Assembly (NCBI GenBank): GCA_024449915.1
Contig: JAMZAV010000006.1
Location: 310,001 to 374,000, forward strand
Direction: 5' to 3'
DNA: 64,000 nt
DNA from: Sweltsa coloradensis
Taxonomy: Eukaryota > Arthropoda > Insecta > Plecoptera > Chloroperlidae
Shown: piece by piece, positions 13,401 to 22,288 of the stretch
Layout: each line of letters starts with the position of its first letter
Position numbering within the stretch: the first letter of the stretch is position 1
Notes under the pieces: generated by a model
What the model saw: the letters and a program-made list of their open reading frames with translations, nothing else
The model's database searches: none
What the model was told of the DNA's origin: nothing
Position numbers and translations under genes: made by a program

Positions 13401-15558
13401 CTGCCACAAGTCGGCGGCATGAATCGGCGCTCGATTCAAATTCTCGCAAAAACGATATTTTGAAGCACGTCCATAAAAGTTACTCGCAAAAGCCAAATTG
13501 TCACTCGCAAAATGCGAGCGTGCGAGTGGGATTTTCAAGGGTTGTTTTAGAGTATTGCAGTGAATTAGTGTTTTTTCTCTCTAAAGTTGGTACATCAGTT
13601 GGTTTGGTAATTTGGAATAAAAGTGAGTTTCTTTCATGTAGCCGCCTTTCCGTAGTCCTACTCCTAGCTAGTCGTGCTCGTGACTGCCCTGTCCCACTAC
13701 CCCTCCCCAACCCCTTTGTATTGTATGCGCACTTGGTGAGGCGCAGGCGCTACTTGAACTCCGCCGGCCAAGGCCAACGTAACTCAATCAGCACTGGTGC
13801 GCAAGCAGAAACATGAGATTTCAGTTTAGTATTAGTCCGTTTGTTGGATGGATGGAACTGGTAGGCAATTCGCCTCCCAAAACGAAGAGTCATTGAATCT
13901 TTGAATTACGTATCCGGCTGTTTTGAAGGTTAAAAGGGTAAAAAAAAATTCGCTTCCGGCGGCTGGGGCTTCGCCCCAGACCCCTTGTGTGCCCACTAAA
14001 ATTGGAGCTTTGTCCGGAATTCAAGTTGACCCAAGTTTGGTAACCCTATATGTTATGTGTAGGTATGTATGTTATGTTGTACATTTACATATTGTGTTGA
14101 TATATTTTAATTTTACTACATTTTAGATTTAAATTTATGACAAATCCTATACTTTTGTATTTATGTGAAGTCTTTGGATGCTAATAAAAATGAAATGAAA
14201 TGAAATGAAATAAAGGGTCATGCATATAAAACCCTAGTGAGGCCGGTTATTGAATACGCAGGGGCAATATGGGACCCGTACAGGAAGGGAGAAATTAGTG
14301 AAATTGAGGCAGTACAGAAAAGAGCTGCGAGTAGGGTGCTCAATAAAAGGAAATGGTGAAAGGAGGAAATAATCAATGGGCAGTCAGTAAGGATCTATGA
14401 CAATGTTACGGGTATGGTAAGGGAACTTGGCTGGGAGACACTTGAGGATAGGAGAAGAATGGACAGACTGGGTAAAGGCGAGTTCCCATGTCTCATACCG
14501 CGCGGTACGGTCGAGCGCGGTGACCAATCACGGCGAGATAAAAACTATATCCGCCGCGCTGCCATACCGCGCGGTACGACTTGGGCCATGTTCAACTTTT
14601 CCTATACCGCGCGGTACATGGGAACCCGGCTTAAGATGTACAGGGTGTCCAGAGCGCATGAGGGATGGGGGGAGATGAATGGGCATCTAAGAAGGGTTGG
14701 TCTAAGGGGGGCTATATAGCCAGAGGAGACCATTCATGGAAATATGAGAGAGGTACATGGGCCACGGATGTGGGTAAGAATACCTTCCTGGCCAGGACGG
14801 TGGTGGAATGGAATGGCCTTTCTGAAGGGATAGTGGGGGATAAAAAGCTGATTGGGTTCAAAAAATCTCTGAAACTGCTGCCAAAGGTGGATACAGACTA
14901 GGGGGGAGAGGGGGAGAGAAGGAGAGAAGGGGATTGAGAGAGCAAATTGAGCAAAATGGAAACGGGAGCAAGAAGAGGCCCTGCTGGAAGGGAATAACAG
15001 AGAACCTATGGAAGAATGGAAGATGAAGGGAAAAACGAAGAAGGGGAAGTAACGTGAAATAAAGGAAGAACCTGCCACCGACTAATGGTCAACAGCAGAG
15101 GAGTGAAGAATGAAAATACAGCAACAACAACTAGGGCCTCGGCCAAGTCAGTTACCGAGAGTGTTCTCGGACCTAGGCCTACGATTCTGTTTGCGACAAA
15201 TTGTAGCCTAGGCCTACTTGGACCTTGGTCCTGGACCTTAATACTTACCATTATGATCATAGAAGCTTACACATGAAATCCCTGCTGCAATGCACCAAAT
15301 GGTTATGTTAGCAAGATCATTAATGGAAATAGCTTCGTCGCCAATAATTACTGCAACGTGCACAGGAACTTTGACCAACATTTTGGCATGTTTTGATATG
15401 GCCATATATCCAATGTCGTCTGTTTCAGGCATCGAATCTTGACTTAGTAGTTTCTCACACTTCTTCCGAATAGAGATCCATACGAAAATTATATGTTGCA
15501 TAGTAGTGTACAGCATATGAATCATTAACCAAATGACACGAAGAATATTAAATGCCAT
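4366..15558 (-). CDS. NUS1: NUS1 / Nogo-B receptor: cis-prenyltransferase accessory subunit, 4 exons
   Basis: The CDS joins complement(15249..15558, 10074..10223, 6183..6438, 4366..4456), 807 nt including the stop, giving 268 residues (human NUS1 is 293). Known role: NUS1 pairs with DHDDS at the ER membrane to make the polyprenyl diphosphate precursor of dolichol, needed for N-glycosylation. Seen here: a hydrophobic N-terminal segment (about residues 4-30), then the prenyltransferase-like fold with VPVHVAVIIG (64-73), a WC-A-GIS-VS-YDH-G block (88-104), YGFLPWHTRVTEF near the end of exon 3, and a C-terminal QRFGK carrying the RxG motif that NUS1 contributes to the active site. All introns begin GT and end AG, with matching phases (1, 1, 2). 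The start is the ATG just before the hydrophobic segment; in-frame sequence upstream offers only non-ATG codons. Introns of 5025, 3635 and 1726 bp hold many transposons. No clear poly(A) signal was fixed; AATAAA on the minus strand at about 3672-3677 is one candidate. Confidence 0.93.
4457..5243. other. NUS1 intron 3 (proximal part)
   Basis: No additional gene. At about 4824 TAGAGATGCACAATG resembles a hAT-MITE terminus without an identifiable partner. Confidence 0.5.
5244..5941. mobile_element. hAT-type nonautonomous element, 698 bp
   Basis: Bounded by the perfect 8-bp target duplication CTGAGAAT (5236-5243 and 5942-5949). Termini read TAGGGACGAAGTCGGG and, inverted, TAGGGATGACGAAACCCGAC. 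The 8-bp duplication and TAGGG termini fit hAT. No transposase frame. It lies in NUS1 intron 3. A partial copy in reverse orientation is found at 12896-13422. Confidence 0.8.
6183..6438 (-). CDS. NUS1: NUS1 exon 3
   Basis: 256 bp, entering in phase 1 and leaving in phase 2. The acceptor is TGTTTTATTTGCAG and the donor TTTTC|GTAAGTATG. It encodes a helical region followed by a stretch aligning with the vertebrate segment that ends in GFLPWHIRLTEI; here that block reads GFLPWHTRVTEF. Confidence 0.93.
7010..7338. mobile_element. Nested short hAT-like element
   Basis: Starts TAGGGTTGCCATAAG after CCCCCTCC and ends TTATGGCAACCT before a C-rich stretch that again contains CCCCCTCC, offset by two C's. 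TIR similarity is short and the duplication lies in a homopolymer-rich site, so the call is tentative. Confidence 0.5.
7542..8557. mobile_element. Nested TA-target inverted-repeat element, 1.0 kb
   Basis: TIR GGGAATATTCCACTT on both ends, flanked by TA (7540-7541 and 8558-8559), which suggests a Tc1/mariner-like MITE. Inner arms also pair imperfectly (around 7700 with 8370-8395). No coding sequence recognised. Confidence 0.6.
9296..9791. mobile_element. hAT-type MITE, 496 bp
   Basis: Termini TAGGGATGACATCGGGTA and, inverted, TAGTGATGACATCGGGTA. The 8-bp duplication has one mismatch (GTAGCAGG 9288-9295, GTAGCAGC 9792-9799). The subterminal motif GGAGTCGACTCC is repeated at both ends. A SINE tail (ACTGAGTGGGTAGACTC, about 9605) lies inside. 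Confidence 0.75.
10074..10223 (-). CDS. NUS1: NUS1 exon 2
   Basis: 150 bp, phase 1 at both ends. It begins GLLKKADTDL after the YDHNG of exon 1, matching the position of the GIFKRN stretch in vertebrate NUS1, and ends in a low-complexity NGNGTNG. The acceptor is TTTGTTGTTACAG and the donor G|GTAAGTCG. The remains of a LINE start within about 20 bases of the acceptor. Confidence 0.9.
10224..12359 (+). pseudogene. Jockey/CR1-like LINE, 5'-truncated and frameshifted
   Basis: Reverse-transcriptase blocks appear in order across several frames: a basic helix starting about 10255 (NNEELKIIYKQNKK), YRPISLLPVFSKILE (about 10858), QHGFQKNKST (10960), DLSKAFDCVDHK (11070), GVPQGSILGPLLF (11270), the catalytic YADD box (about 11390), a GIK-D--L-W block and a C-terminal zinc-knuckle-free tail. 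Breaks near 10748, 11110, 11565 and 11815 disable it. There is no endonuclease domain, so only the 3' part was copied. It lies antisense to NUS1 in intron 1, starting right beside the exon 2 acceptor. Its 3' UTR is interrupted by a hAT element at 12368. Confidence 0.85.
12368..14048. mobile_element. hAT-type element, 1.68 kb, splitting the LINE
   Basis: Perfect 8-bp duplication TATGTTAT (12360-12367 and 14049-14056). Termini TAGGGTTGCCAACC and, inverted, TAGGGTTACCAAAC. Contains GC-rich boxes GGGGGGCGGAGCCCCCC near 12613 and a related GGCTGGGGCTTCGCCCC near 13966, also seen in the elements at 21506 and 62422. A partial copy of the 5244 element (12896-13422) is nested inside. No transposase frame. 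Confidence 0.82.
12896..13422. mobile_element. Partial reverse copy of the 5244-5941 element
   Basis: Starts TAGGGATGACGAAACCCGAC and runs collinear with the reverse complement of 5942-5400, including the long G/C homopolymer at about 13371-13387. Similarity stops near GGCATGAA, so the far terminus is missing. Confidence 0.7.
14057..14212 (+). mobile_element. 3' end of the same LINE, beyond the hAT insertion
   Basis: AT-rich 3' UTR that resumes directly after the 8-bp duplication and ends in a short tail of (GAAAT) repeats at about 14188-14212, typical of non-LTR elements without poly(A). Confidence 0.65.
14213..15060 (+). pseudogene. Second LINE family (B), C-terminal fragment
   Basis: Encodes AYKTLVRPVIEYAGAIWDPY, IEAVQKRAASRV, a LGWETLEDRRRMDRL stretch and, after a frame change, RTVVEWNGLSE, the usual C-terminal end of CR1/Jockey-type reverse transcriptases. 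It has a stop near 14358 and at least one frameshift, so it is dead. A 156-bp MITE is inserted at 14476. The same family is seen in longer form at 30953-32714. It lies in NUS1 intron 1. Confidence 0.75.
14476..14631. mobile_element. PIF/Harbinger-like MITE, 156 bp
   Basis: TIR AGGCGAGTTCCCATG / inverted AGCCGGGTTCCCATG, with the 3-bp duplication TAA (14473-14475 and 14632-14634). It contains three copies of the perfect palindrome ATACCGCGCGGTA. Insertion plus duplication totals 159 bp, a multiple of three, and the LINE frame stays open across it. Confidence 0.8.
15249..15558 (-). CDS. NUS1: NUS1 exon 1 (coding part)
   Basis: Encodes residues 1-103 plus the first base of a Gly codon. It contains the membrane-anchor segment, a basic and polar linker (about 31-60) and the first strand and helix of the prenyltransferase-like domain, ending at YDHNG. 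The donor reads G|GTAAGTAT. The linker is shorter than in vertebrates. Confidence 0.93.
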
Positions 15559-16435
15559 CGCAGACCTCAGGTGGACCGAAGGCAGGTCTAGGACCACAAA
15601 ATTAGCCTCTCGATAAGGTCTTCTAGGGATGGTCCCCAGGCCTTAGCTTATTTACACTTTGCAGTAGGCTTGCTGTTTAGACGTATAACGAGGTCCACCT
15701 TAATGTAAACGAATGCAGTTTTGCACATGTTATTATCACTTTATAGACAACAAGACCAAAAAAGAAACAGTGAATTGCATCATGTTTATCACCGGTTGTA
15801 TTGTCACACGACCACGATCACACGACCTTTGCCAACAGCGAAGGCCTAAATTCCTCTTCTTCTTATTCTCGAGTGGCCTCGAAAACAAAGACTACGTTCA
15901 CCACATTACTGTTTCTAATAACTCTTTAACTCGAAGTTTAATAATTTATTAATCACTTTTGTGTTTGAATGTTGTCGATAAATTCGGTTTTTAAATCAAT
16001 ATAAATCTTCAACAGTGAGAAAGTGGATCCATACGTTTAACATAATACGTAAAAGTACTAATTTTGAGTATTTTAAACAAATTCGATCATTTATTTCTAC
16101 ATCCGGTTTCTCCTTGTTGTAGGCCTACTTGCAACTTCCTTTTGTGCATCGTGTCTTATGGAGTGAAAGATTGGTATGTTTTAGCGTCTATCTTTAATTA
16201 TTTTAACGTAATTTTTGTAAGTGCACGTAGAAGAAAGTCATATATTATTCCCTTCAAAGTTTACTGTACATCTGCTATATAGTTCTCTAGCGTAAGGTTA
16301 GCGGAATTCTTGCCATAGGTAGGCCCTACCTAGCATGACAATTCACGTGTTCGCTGGTTAGTTAATTCATTTCCTAAGCCTAGGCCCCAGAGGCATTGAA
16401 TTTGGAACTAGGGCCTACACAAAGCTAGAGGTAAC
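15559..16435. other. NUS1 upstream region
   Basis: The 5' UTR and promoter of NUS1 should lie here; no TATA box or clear start site was picked out. No other gene seen. Confidence 0.5.
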
Positions 16436-16659
16436 GGAACTGGTTCGGTTGAGAGTGGCCAACTTTTAAACACTTGTAAACTGTGTTGTGTGTGTTAAGG
16501 TTTTGAAGGTTTTTTGTTTAAAATAGCGACGTTAAAGGTTTTGAAGGTTTTTTTTGTTAAAATAGCGACGTTAAAGGTTTTGTAAGGTTTACTTAAAGTG
16601 AGTGTACGGCTCGGTGGAGTGCTGGTGAAAAGTTGGCCACTCTCAACCGAACCAGTACC
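16436..16659. mobile_element. Merlin-like MITE 1, 224 bp
   Basis: Perfect 8-bp duplication GAGGTAAC (16428-16435 and 16660-16667). The TIR of about 32 bp begins GGAACTGGTTCGG and ends with CCAACTTTT. The centre holds just over two copies of a unit of about 40 bp containing TTTTGAAGGTTTTTT. The terminus aligns with the elements at 25864 and 62422. Confidence 0.75.
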
Positions 16660-16794
16660 GAGGTAACTTTGGGTTAATATTGTAGGGCCTTCATGGCTCT
16701 TAGGACCCAAGCCAGTTTAATGTAAGGGTAGGCCTAGGCGTAGGCCTAGGCCTAGGCTACGTTGCTTAGGCCTAACCCCTAGGCCTAGGGCCTG

Positions 16795-17873
16795 CACTGC
16801 AATCATGTAACTTTGCCTAGATATCGATCGTTAGCCTGAACGATCGTTCGCCCGAACGATCGAAAGCTTTACGGGCGATCATGTACTAACGATCGTTCGA
16901 GGTCTCGATCGTTCACTATTATCGTTAGACTTTCGCAGTGCACCACACATTTGGCCGTGGCGAGCCCCGTTACAAGAAGTAAATATCCGCAAAATAACAA
17001 TTCTTACATAAAAGCGGAGTCCAAGACTGTTTTAATAATTATTTTATTGTAGCACGCTTGCACGCATCCATATTGACGATCAAAACATATTATAAAATGT
17101 GTTCATCTACTTCAGCTTATTGCGTATAAGTAGGCAGCTAGCGGGGCAAGAACCACCCGGCCGGCGTGGCCTAGTGGTAAGCATTTAGCCTACCGCACGG
17201 AGGGTTGGGGTTCGATCCCCGTTAGTTTCAACTTTTTTTATATTTTCACACCCACATATTATTTTTGAGGGGTGTTAAATGGGAAATAAAAATGAGGTGA
17301 TTTTGATTTATCTTGAAAATTTGTTACCAATGTTTCACGATAATACGTTTTGAAAGGCACACGATTCGCATTTTGAATGTTACTTCAATTTAAATAATTC
17401 AGAGTGAGTTCCAGTTTAAATGGAGTTTTTTTTACACGAAATACATTAATTTTATTCTAGACAACACTATTTGCTAGCTCTGACTTCCCTTGAAAACATT
17501 AAACAATTTAATTTGAACCATGTAAATGCACTTCTAATGTTTTAATCTTTCCATCACGTTTCTACTTGGAACAAAATATGAGTCAAAAGCATATTAGCCT
17601 ATCATTTAAAAACGGAATTCATTAATAGTAACAAAATAAATATTGTATGCATATTTGCATGGAAACGTGTGCTGAAAGATTCCTCTGAGGGCTTTTTACA
17701 GCTATTTTTCACATCGTTCGTGTTCTCACTTCTCACCTAGGTCCGAGGCGGGTGATAACGCGAACGACCATTCCAATCGATAACTAGTTACATGATCGCT
17801 CCGAACAATTTTGATCGACAACGCTCGCGTTCTCGATAAAAAATTATCGAAAGCGAGTTACATGATTGCAGTG
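16795..17873. mobile_element. CACTA/EnSpm-like nonautonomous element, 1.08 kb
   Basis: Termini CACTGCAATCATGTAACT on both ends with the 3-bp duplication CTG (16792-16794 and 17874-17876), as in CACTA elements. Both subterminal regions are packed with CGATCG, GATCGTTCG and TCGATAA motifs, likely transposase-binding repeats. A tRNA-like sequence lies within it. No transposase. Confidence 0.7.
17159..17236 (+). repeat. tRNA-like sequence (SINE head or tRNA pseudogene)
   Basis: A box TGGCCTAGTGG and B box GGTTCGATCCC with a good T arm, followed by TTTTTTT, a Pol III terminator. The acceptor arms do not pair, so it is not called a functional tRNA. Confidence 0.5.
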
Positions 17874-18028
17874 CTGGTCCCCAGGCCCGTCGTTAGGCCA
17901 GAGGCCCTTCTGGGAAGTTGGGTCTAGGCCTAATGGTGGGTCTGCAGATTTTCTAAAGAGCTGAGTTTTAAATTGGATAAAAATGTCTTACCGCCTCGTG
18001 AAAAAAAAAAATGTTAGGGCCTAGTCCC

Positions 18029-18241
18029 TAGGCCTAGAGGCCGATGCACAATTGCTCGGTAACGATAACAGGAACAAAGTTGAATCACACATTAACTTAC
18101 GACACGACGCACAATAAAGCTTCCCGTTGCCGGTCGTTCCCGTATCCCGATAACGGGAACATCACCAAGTTTTAACTTTCAGTAACGTTCCCGTTCCGTA
18201 CGTTACCGGAACCAATCGGAATCAAGATGTGCACGGCCTAA
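18029..18241. repeat. Small inverted-repeat element
   Basis: Ends GGCCGATGCACAATTG and, inverted, GGCCGTGCACATCTTG. The inside is full of CGGTAACG/CCCGTT motifs. A partial relative, with the same GCACAATTG...CGGTAACGA end inverted, lies at about 26500-26585. Confidence 0.5.
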
Positions 18242-18942
18242 AACTATTTTATCAGCTGATGGTTTAGGCCTATACTCGAGTAATATGCAAAATAAATTAA
18301 ATAAAGGTAGGCCAAAGTATGCCGTTTACAGTTTTCCGAGAAAAATAATGTAAAATTTACTCACCGTGTTCCAGTATGTGTAATTAAGGTTAGGATATCG
18401 CTAGCACTAGGGCCCTCTAGAGGGGTAAGGGGGAATGCAACATTATTTGCCATAGTTTGCAGTAAAATAGCCATATCTTCGGAACTAATAAAGCTATGAA
18501 GGCGATTTTGGACTTTTTAGTAAGCATAAAATGTTAAGCTTCAATCGTACCTAACATTAATTACTAAAATTTGTAATAACATCATTATAATGCACTTTTA
18601 ATTAGCATCTGCACAATTGACAATTTCAGCGATATTTAGAGCAAATATCAATTCAGAAACGAAATTCGAACGTTGAAATATAAAACGTATAAATTGTGAT
18701 TTAAACGTAACGATATATTTTTCGATTTCCAATTGAAGTCCATTAAAAAAATTATTAATGACATTTGATTAAATTACCTTTAATTTCTGTCCCTAAAAAA
18801 AATTACTAAAGGGACTGTACGTTAAAATTGCATTTAATGGTTGTAGTTTAATGCTTTTTAAATTTTTAAGATATCTTTCACCGTTTCCAAACTATCAGTG
18901 AAATTAGTTTATAAATATTGAACAAAAATTTCGTCCGTCAAG

Positions 18943-20881
18943 GAGCGCTCAGAGTGGCAGTGTTTGGAACTCGGGAGTAGGTTTACCAGTCGTCCGCGGG
19001 AAGGACAAAATGCAACTTTGAAACAAATTTATGCATATCACCTCAGCACCTGTCACATATTATATCTAATTACTAATTACACTATGTGGACGTGCCACGT
19101 GAGTAGTTCAATACTGAAATGCATATTAGTGAATTTGAAGGCGCGGCAATCTGACGATAGTCACCTCACCTGCATACGCTTACAGTTATCTCGAAAATGC
19201 CACTCGTGGTTAAATTTAAACTAGAAATAATCCACGATGCATTTTGAAGTTCGTAATGATTATCATTTGCTCAACAGTGTATACAACCAGTAGGCCTACT
19301 CAGATGAGAATCCATGAAATGAAACTAAAGCTAAAATCGCCTCTCAAAAACTCAAATAACCGGAAAATGCAGGCTAGACAGTGTGTGTGTAGTATAATTT
19401 TGACTCGACTCATCAATTAAGTGATAAGATTGAAATAATATTAGTTACATTACTGGCCTGTGATTGAATTTTGCACAATACATTAATTTATACAGTCTGT
19501 GAACGTTTTACAAATGACAACAACCCAACCCTTTCCAAAAGTAAATACTTTTTTTTGGCTTGAAGAAAGGATGGAGAGATGCATGACGAATACAATAGAG
19601 CGATTTTACGACTTGTGAAAGGACCTGAAAGGAATGGCTTATAACTAAATCACCCTCGAGGGTGAAAAATAACCAACAATCAAACAAAGGATTCAATTAG
19701 GTAAATAAGTTGAAGAGAAATTAGCAAATTATGTTTCCATTGATCTATATTAAAACGCTTATTTAAAACATTTGATACGATACATCATCACAAAAACCTT
19801 ATTAACTGAGCTCAGTTTACTATAATTACCCCACAATGACATGCAGAATTACATGGACATTGATTTATACAAAATAAAACAAACTGTCATTAGACAGGTA
19901 CTCATCCTGTTAGAGACCAAGTCAACGTAGAATAACGGCGTCTTAGGGTTTCTGCAGTTACGACGTTTGAAGTGGGGGGGATTTCTTGGGGGAACTTGCG
20001 GTGGGTGTTTTGATGACACTTGAAACGGAAATTCGACGTATTCTCGATGATCACTTCACTCGTTTTGGAACTCGGTTACACAGTCTGTTGAACTCGGAGT
20101 TATGTAACTTATCCTGATGACGAATTAATTAGAAACATTGGTCTGTTATGATGACCATGACGACAGTTCGATGACTTATCCTGATGACGAATTAATTAGA
20201 AACATTGGTCTGTTATGATGACCATGACGACAGTTCGATGACTTTGAAGCTATTATTCGTGAAACTGATTATTTAAAATAGCGGTCATTTTTGTGATGAC
20301 CCTGATGACACTTTGACGACAGTGATGACAGTTTGACGACACTAGAGACTTTACGCTTTTACAACACCAAAACTACTTCAATTACATTTTTAATTATATT
20401 ACCAACAAACCATACACTCTTATTACTCGTTGACCAAATTACATTGCCGTCGTCGTGGAACATTATTAGAACTATCTGTCAGTACTCTACCCCGAAGCTA
20501 GTAGGTCCTCTATCACTACTCAAAAAACGTCTGTCATCGCGAATCGCGGCCGTGCTTCAGAGCCTCCATCAAGCGACTGTCCTGGCCAAAACTCCCCGCT
20601 CTCACAGATTCTTATGATGATGTCACCATTACCCATGAGCCTCTCTGTTTGTAACTTTTATGTAGGGTGCGCCTTACTTAAGACAAATACCCACACTATT
20701 GCCTCTTTACATGTTAGGACTGAAGTTTTAATGAAATTTTAAAAGAACAATAGTGAAATCTGAACGTACTATACATGATTTTGTTAGGACTTGCTGTTGA
20801 CTCAGCGTCGTAAAAATTATAGTTTATGGTTCCTGTACGTGACAAAATAGTGTTTTAGAGCCGCCACTCTGGCGCTCACTG
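18943..20881. mobile_element. Possible inverted-repeat element, 1.9 kb
   Basis: GAGCGCTCAGAGTGGC at the left and its near reverse complement (GCCACTCTGGCGCTC) at the right, with GTCAAG on both flanks. Superfamily unclear. Contains the tandem duplication at 20107-20240. No coding sequence. Confidence 0.35.
20107..20240. repeat. Tandem duplication, 2 x 67 bp
   Basis: Units 20107-20173 and 20174-20240 are essentially identical and rich in GATGA/TGACGA triplets, which continue into 20290-20345. Confidence 0.85.
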
Positions 20882-21505
20882 GTCAAGACTAATTAAATCT
20901 CAATCGCTTTTTGCCCATATTTGCTCTGGTGAGAACGAAATAGTGCAAGAGCTCTCAAGGAAGTATGAGTAAACACTTGATGACTTTATTCTAATTTTAG
21001 TATTTACCTCATTTTGGGTACACATGAACCTTGATTGACATGACAGATATATAAAATAAGCAAAAATAATGGTGAGAGGTCATTTCGGTACAGGCTTGAA
21101 AGGTGGGGCATTCTTGTATAAGTGATAGTTAAATCGTGTAATTTTTATCATTTAGTGATTATACATATAGGCCCTAGTTATTAAATTCATCAAGTCAAAA
21201 CAAGGCCTAAAATGTTTTTCAATCACAATTGTAGCTCAATTCTAAGAGAAATTGCAAAACAAATCAAATAACCATTTGATATGATTTAATCGGATATTTC
21301 CTTAAATATGAGGATAAACACTTCGCAAAAAAAACTAAAATGCGTAGAAAAATGTAATAAGACAATGAGTTTATTAAAACCGAGATAACGCTTATCAACT
21401 CTACTTTTAGTTTAGAGATGGTATTTTTTTTTGCACAAGGTTGTTGTGAATGGATGCATAGTATACCCTAGATAATAAAAGTAATATAGAAAATACCCTT
21501 TGAAG

Positions 21506-22280
21506 TAGGGTGACCAGACGTCCCGGTTTTCCCAGGACAGTCCCGGTTTTCGGGTATCTGTCCCGGTGTCCCGAGAGACACCACCCGGGACATGTAATTG
21601 TCCCGGATTTGTCACAACAAATAAAATCTCCTATTTTCCGTGAAATTCGTTAATTTTCACTTTTCAGTATTCTTTGAGCGCGAAGCGCCGTTCTTTTTAA
21701 AAGTAACCACTCGCGCAGCAGACAACAGAGTATTCTTGCAACGCGAGACGCGACCAAAGAGGCCGCGCTCGCCGCCCGCCCAACGGCCCAACCCACTCCA
21801 CTCTCGAGAAGCAAGTTGCAACCTTGAGACAGCCTAGGCAGAGGCTATCCTACTGTGCAGTGCACGCGGGGTTGTTTCGTGACTTTCGTCAGTCTCGCTC
21901 TGATTGAGCTACTGTTCGGTTGTGTTGTGTCTGTCAGTGATATTGTGCCGTGTGAGTAGGAAGCATTATGCCGAAACCGAAACGGAAATGTTCGTTTCAA
22001 GAAAAATATTCGGCCGAGTGGCACTTCATTAAGAAAGGACTATTTATAATTTGCTGGGACCTGACTTTTCTACTTGCACCACACTCTCAAAGCAAAGGCC
22101 AACCCCCAACCCAACCTGTCTCAGATCTCACTACAGGCTATCTTGGGGGAAAAATTACCCCAAAAATTTTCCGCCTCCGGCGGCTGGGGCTTTGCCCCAG
22201 ACCCCGGTTAGCCCACGCAAGTCCATACAAAACGAAAATACATGTGTTCCGGTTTTACTTTTAGGAGTATGGTCACCCTA
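21506..22280 (+). mobile_element. hAT-type element with a transposase N-terminal remnant, 775 bp
   Basis: Perfect 8-bp duplication CTTTGAAG (21498-21505 and 22281-22288). Termini TAGGGTGACCAGACG and, inverted, TAGGGTGACCATACTCC. From 21968 an ATG frame reads MPKPKRKCSFQEKYS, then a W and FIKKG, a pattern like the start of hAT transposases and their domesticated relatives. It then runs into non-coding DNA with the GC box GGCGGCTGGGGCTTTGCCCC. I read this as an internal deletion of a once larger element, with promoter and first codons kept. Confidence 0.75.
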
Positions 22281-22288
22281 CTTTGAAG

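Noticed and set aside
20113..20145. CTGATGA ... GAAAC ... GGTC resembling another hammerhead core, duplicated in the 67-bp tandem repeat
   Set aside because: Stem II cannot form between the two core strands and the first stem I pair is missing, so the match is to short consensus pieces only.
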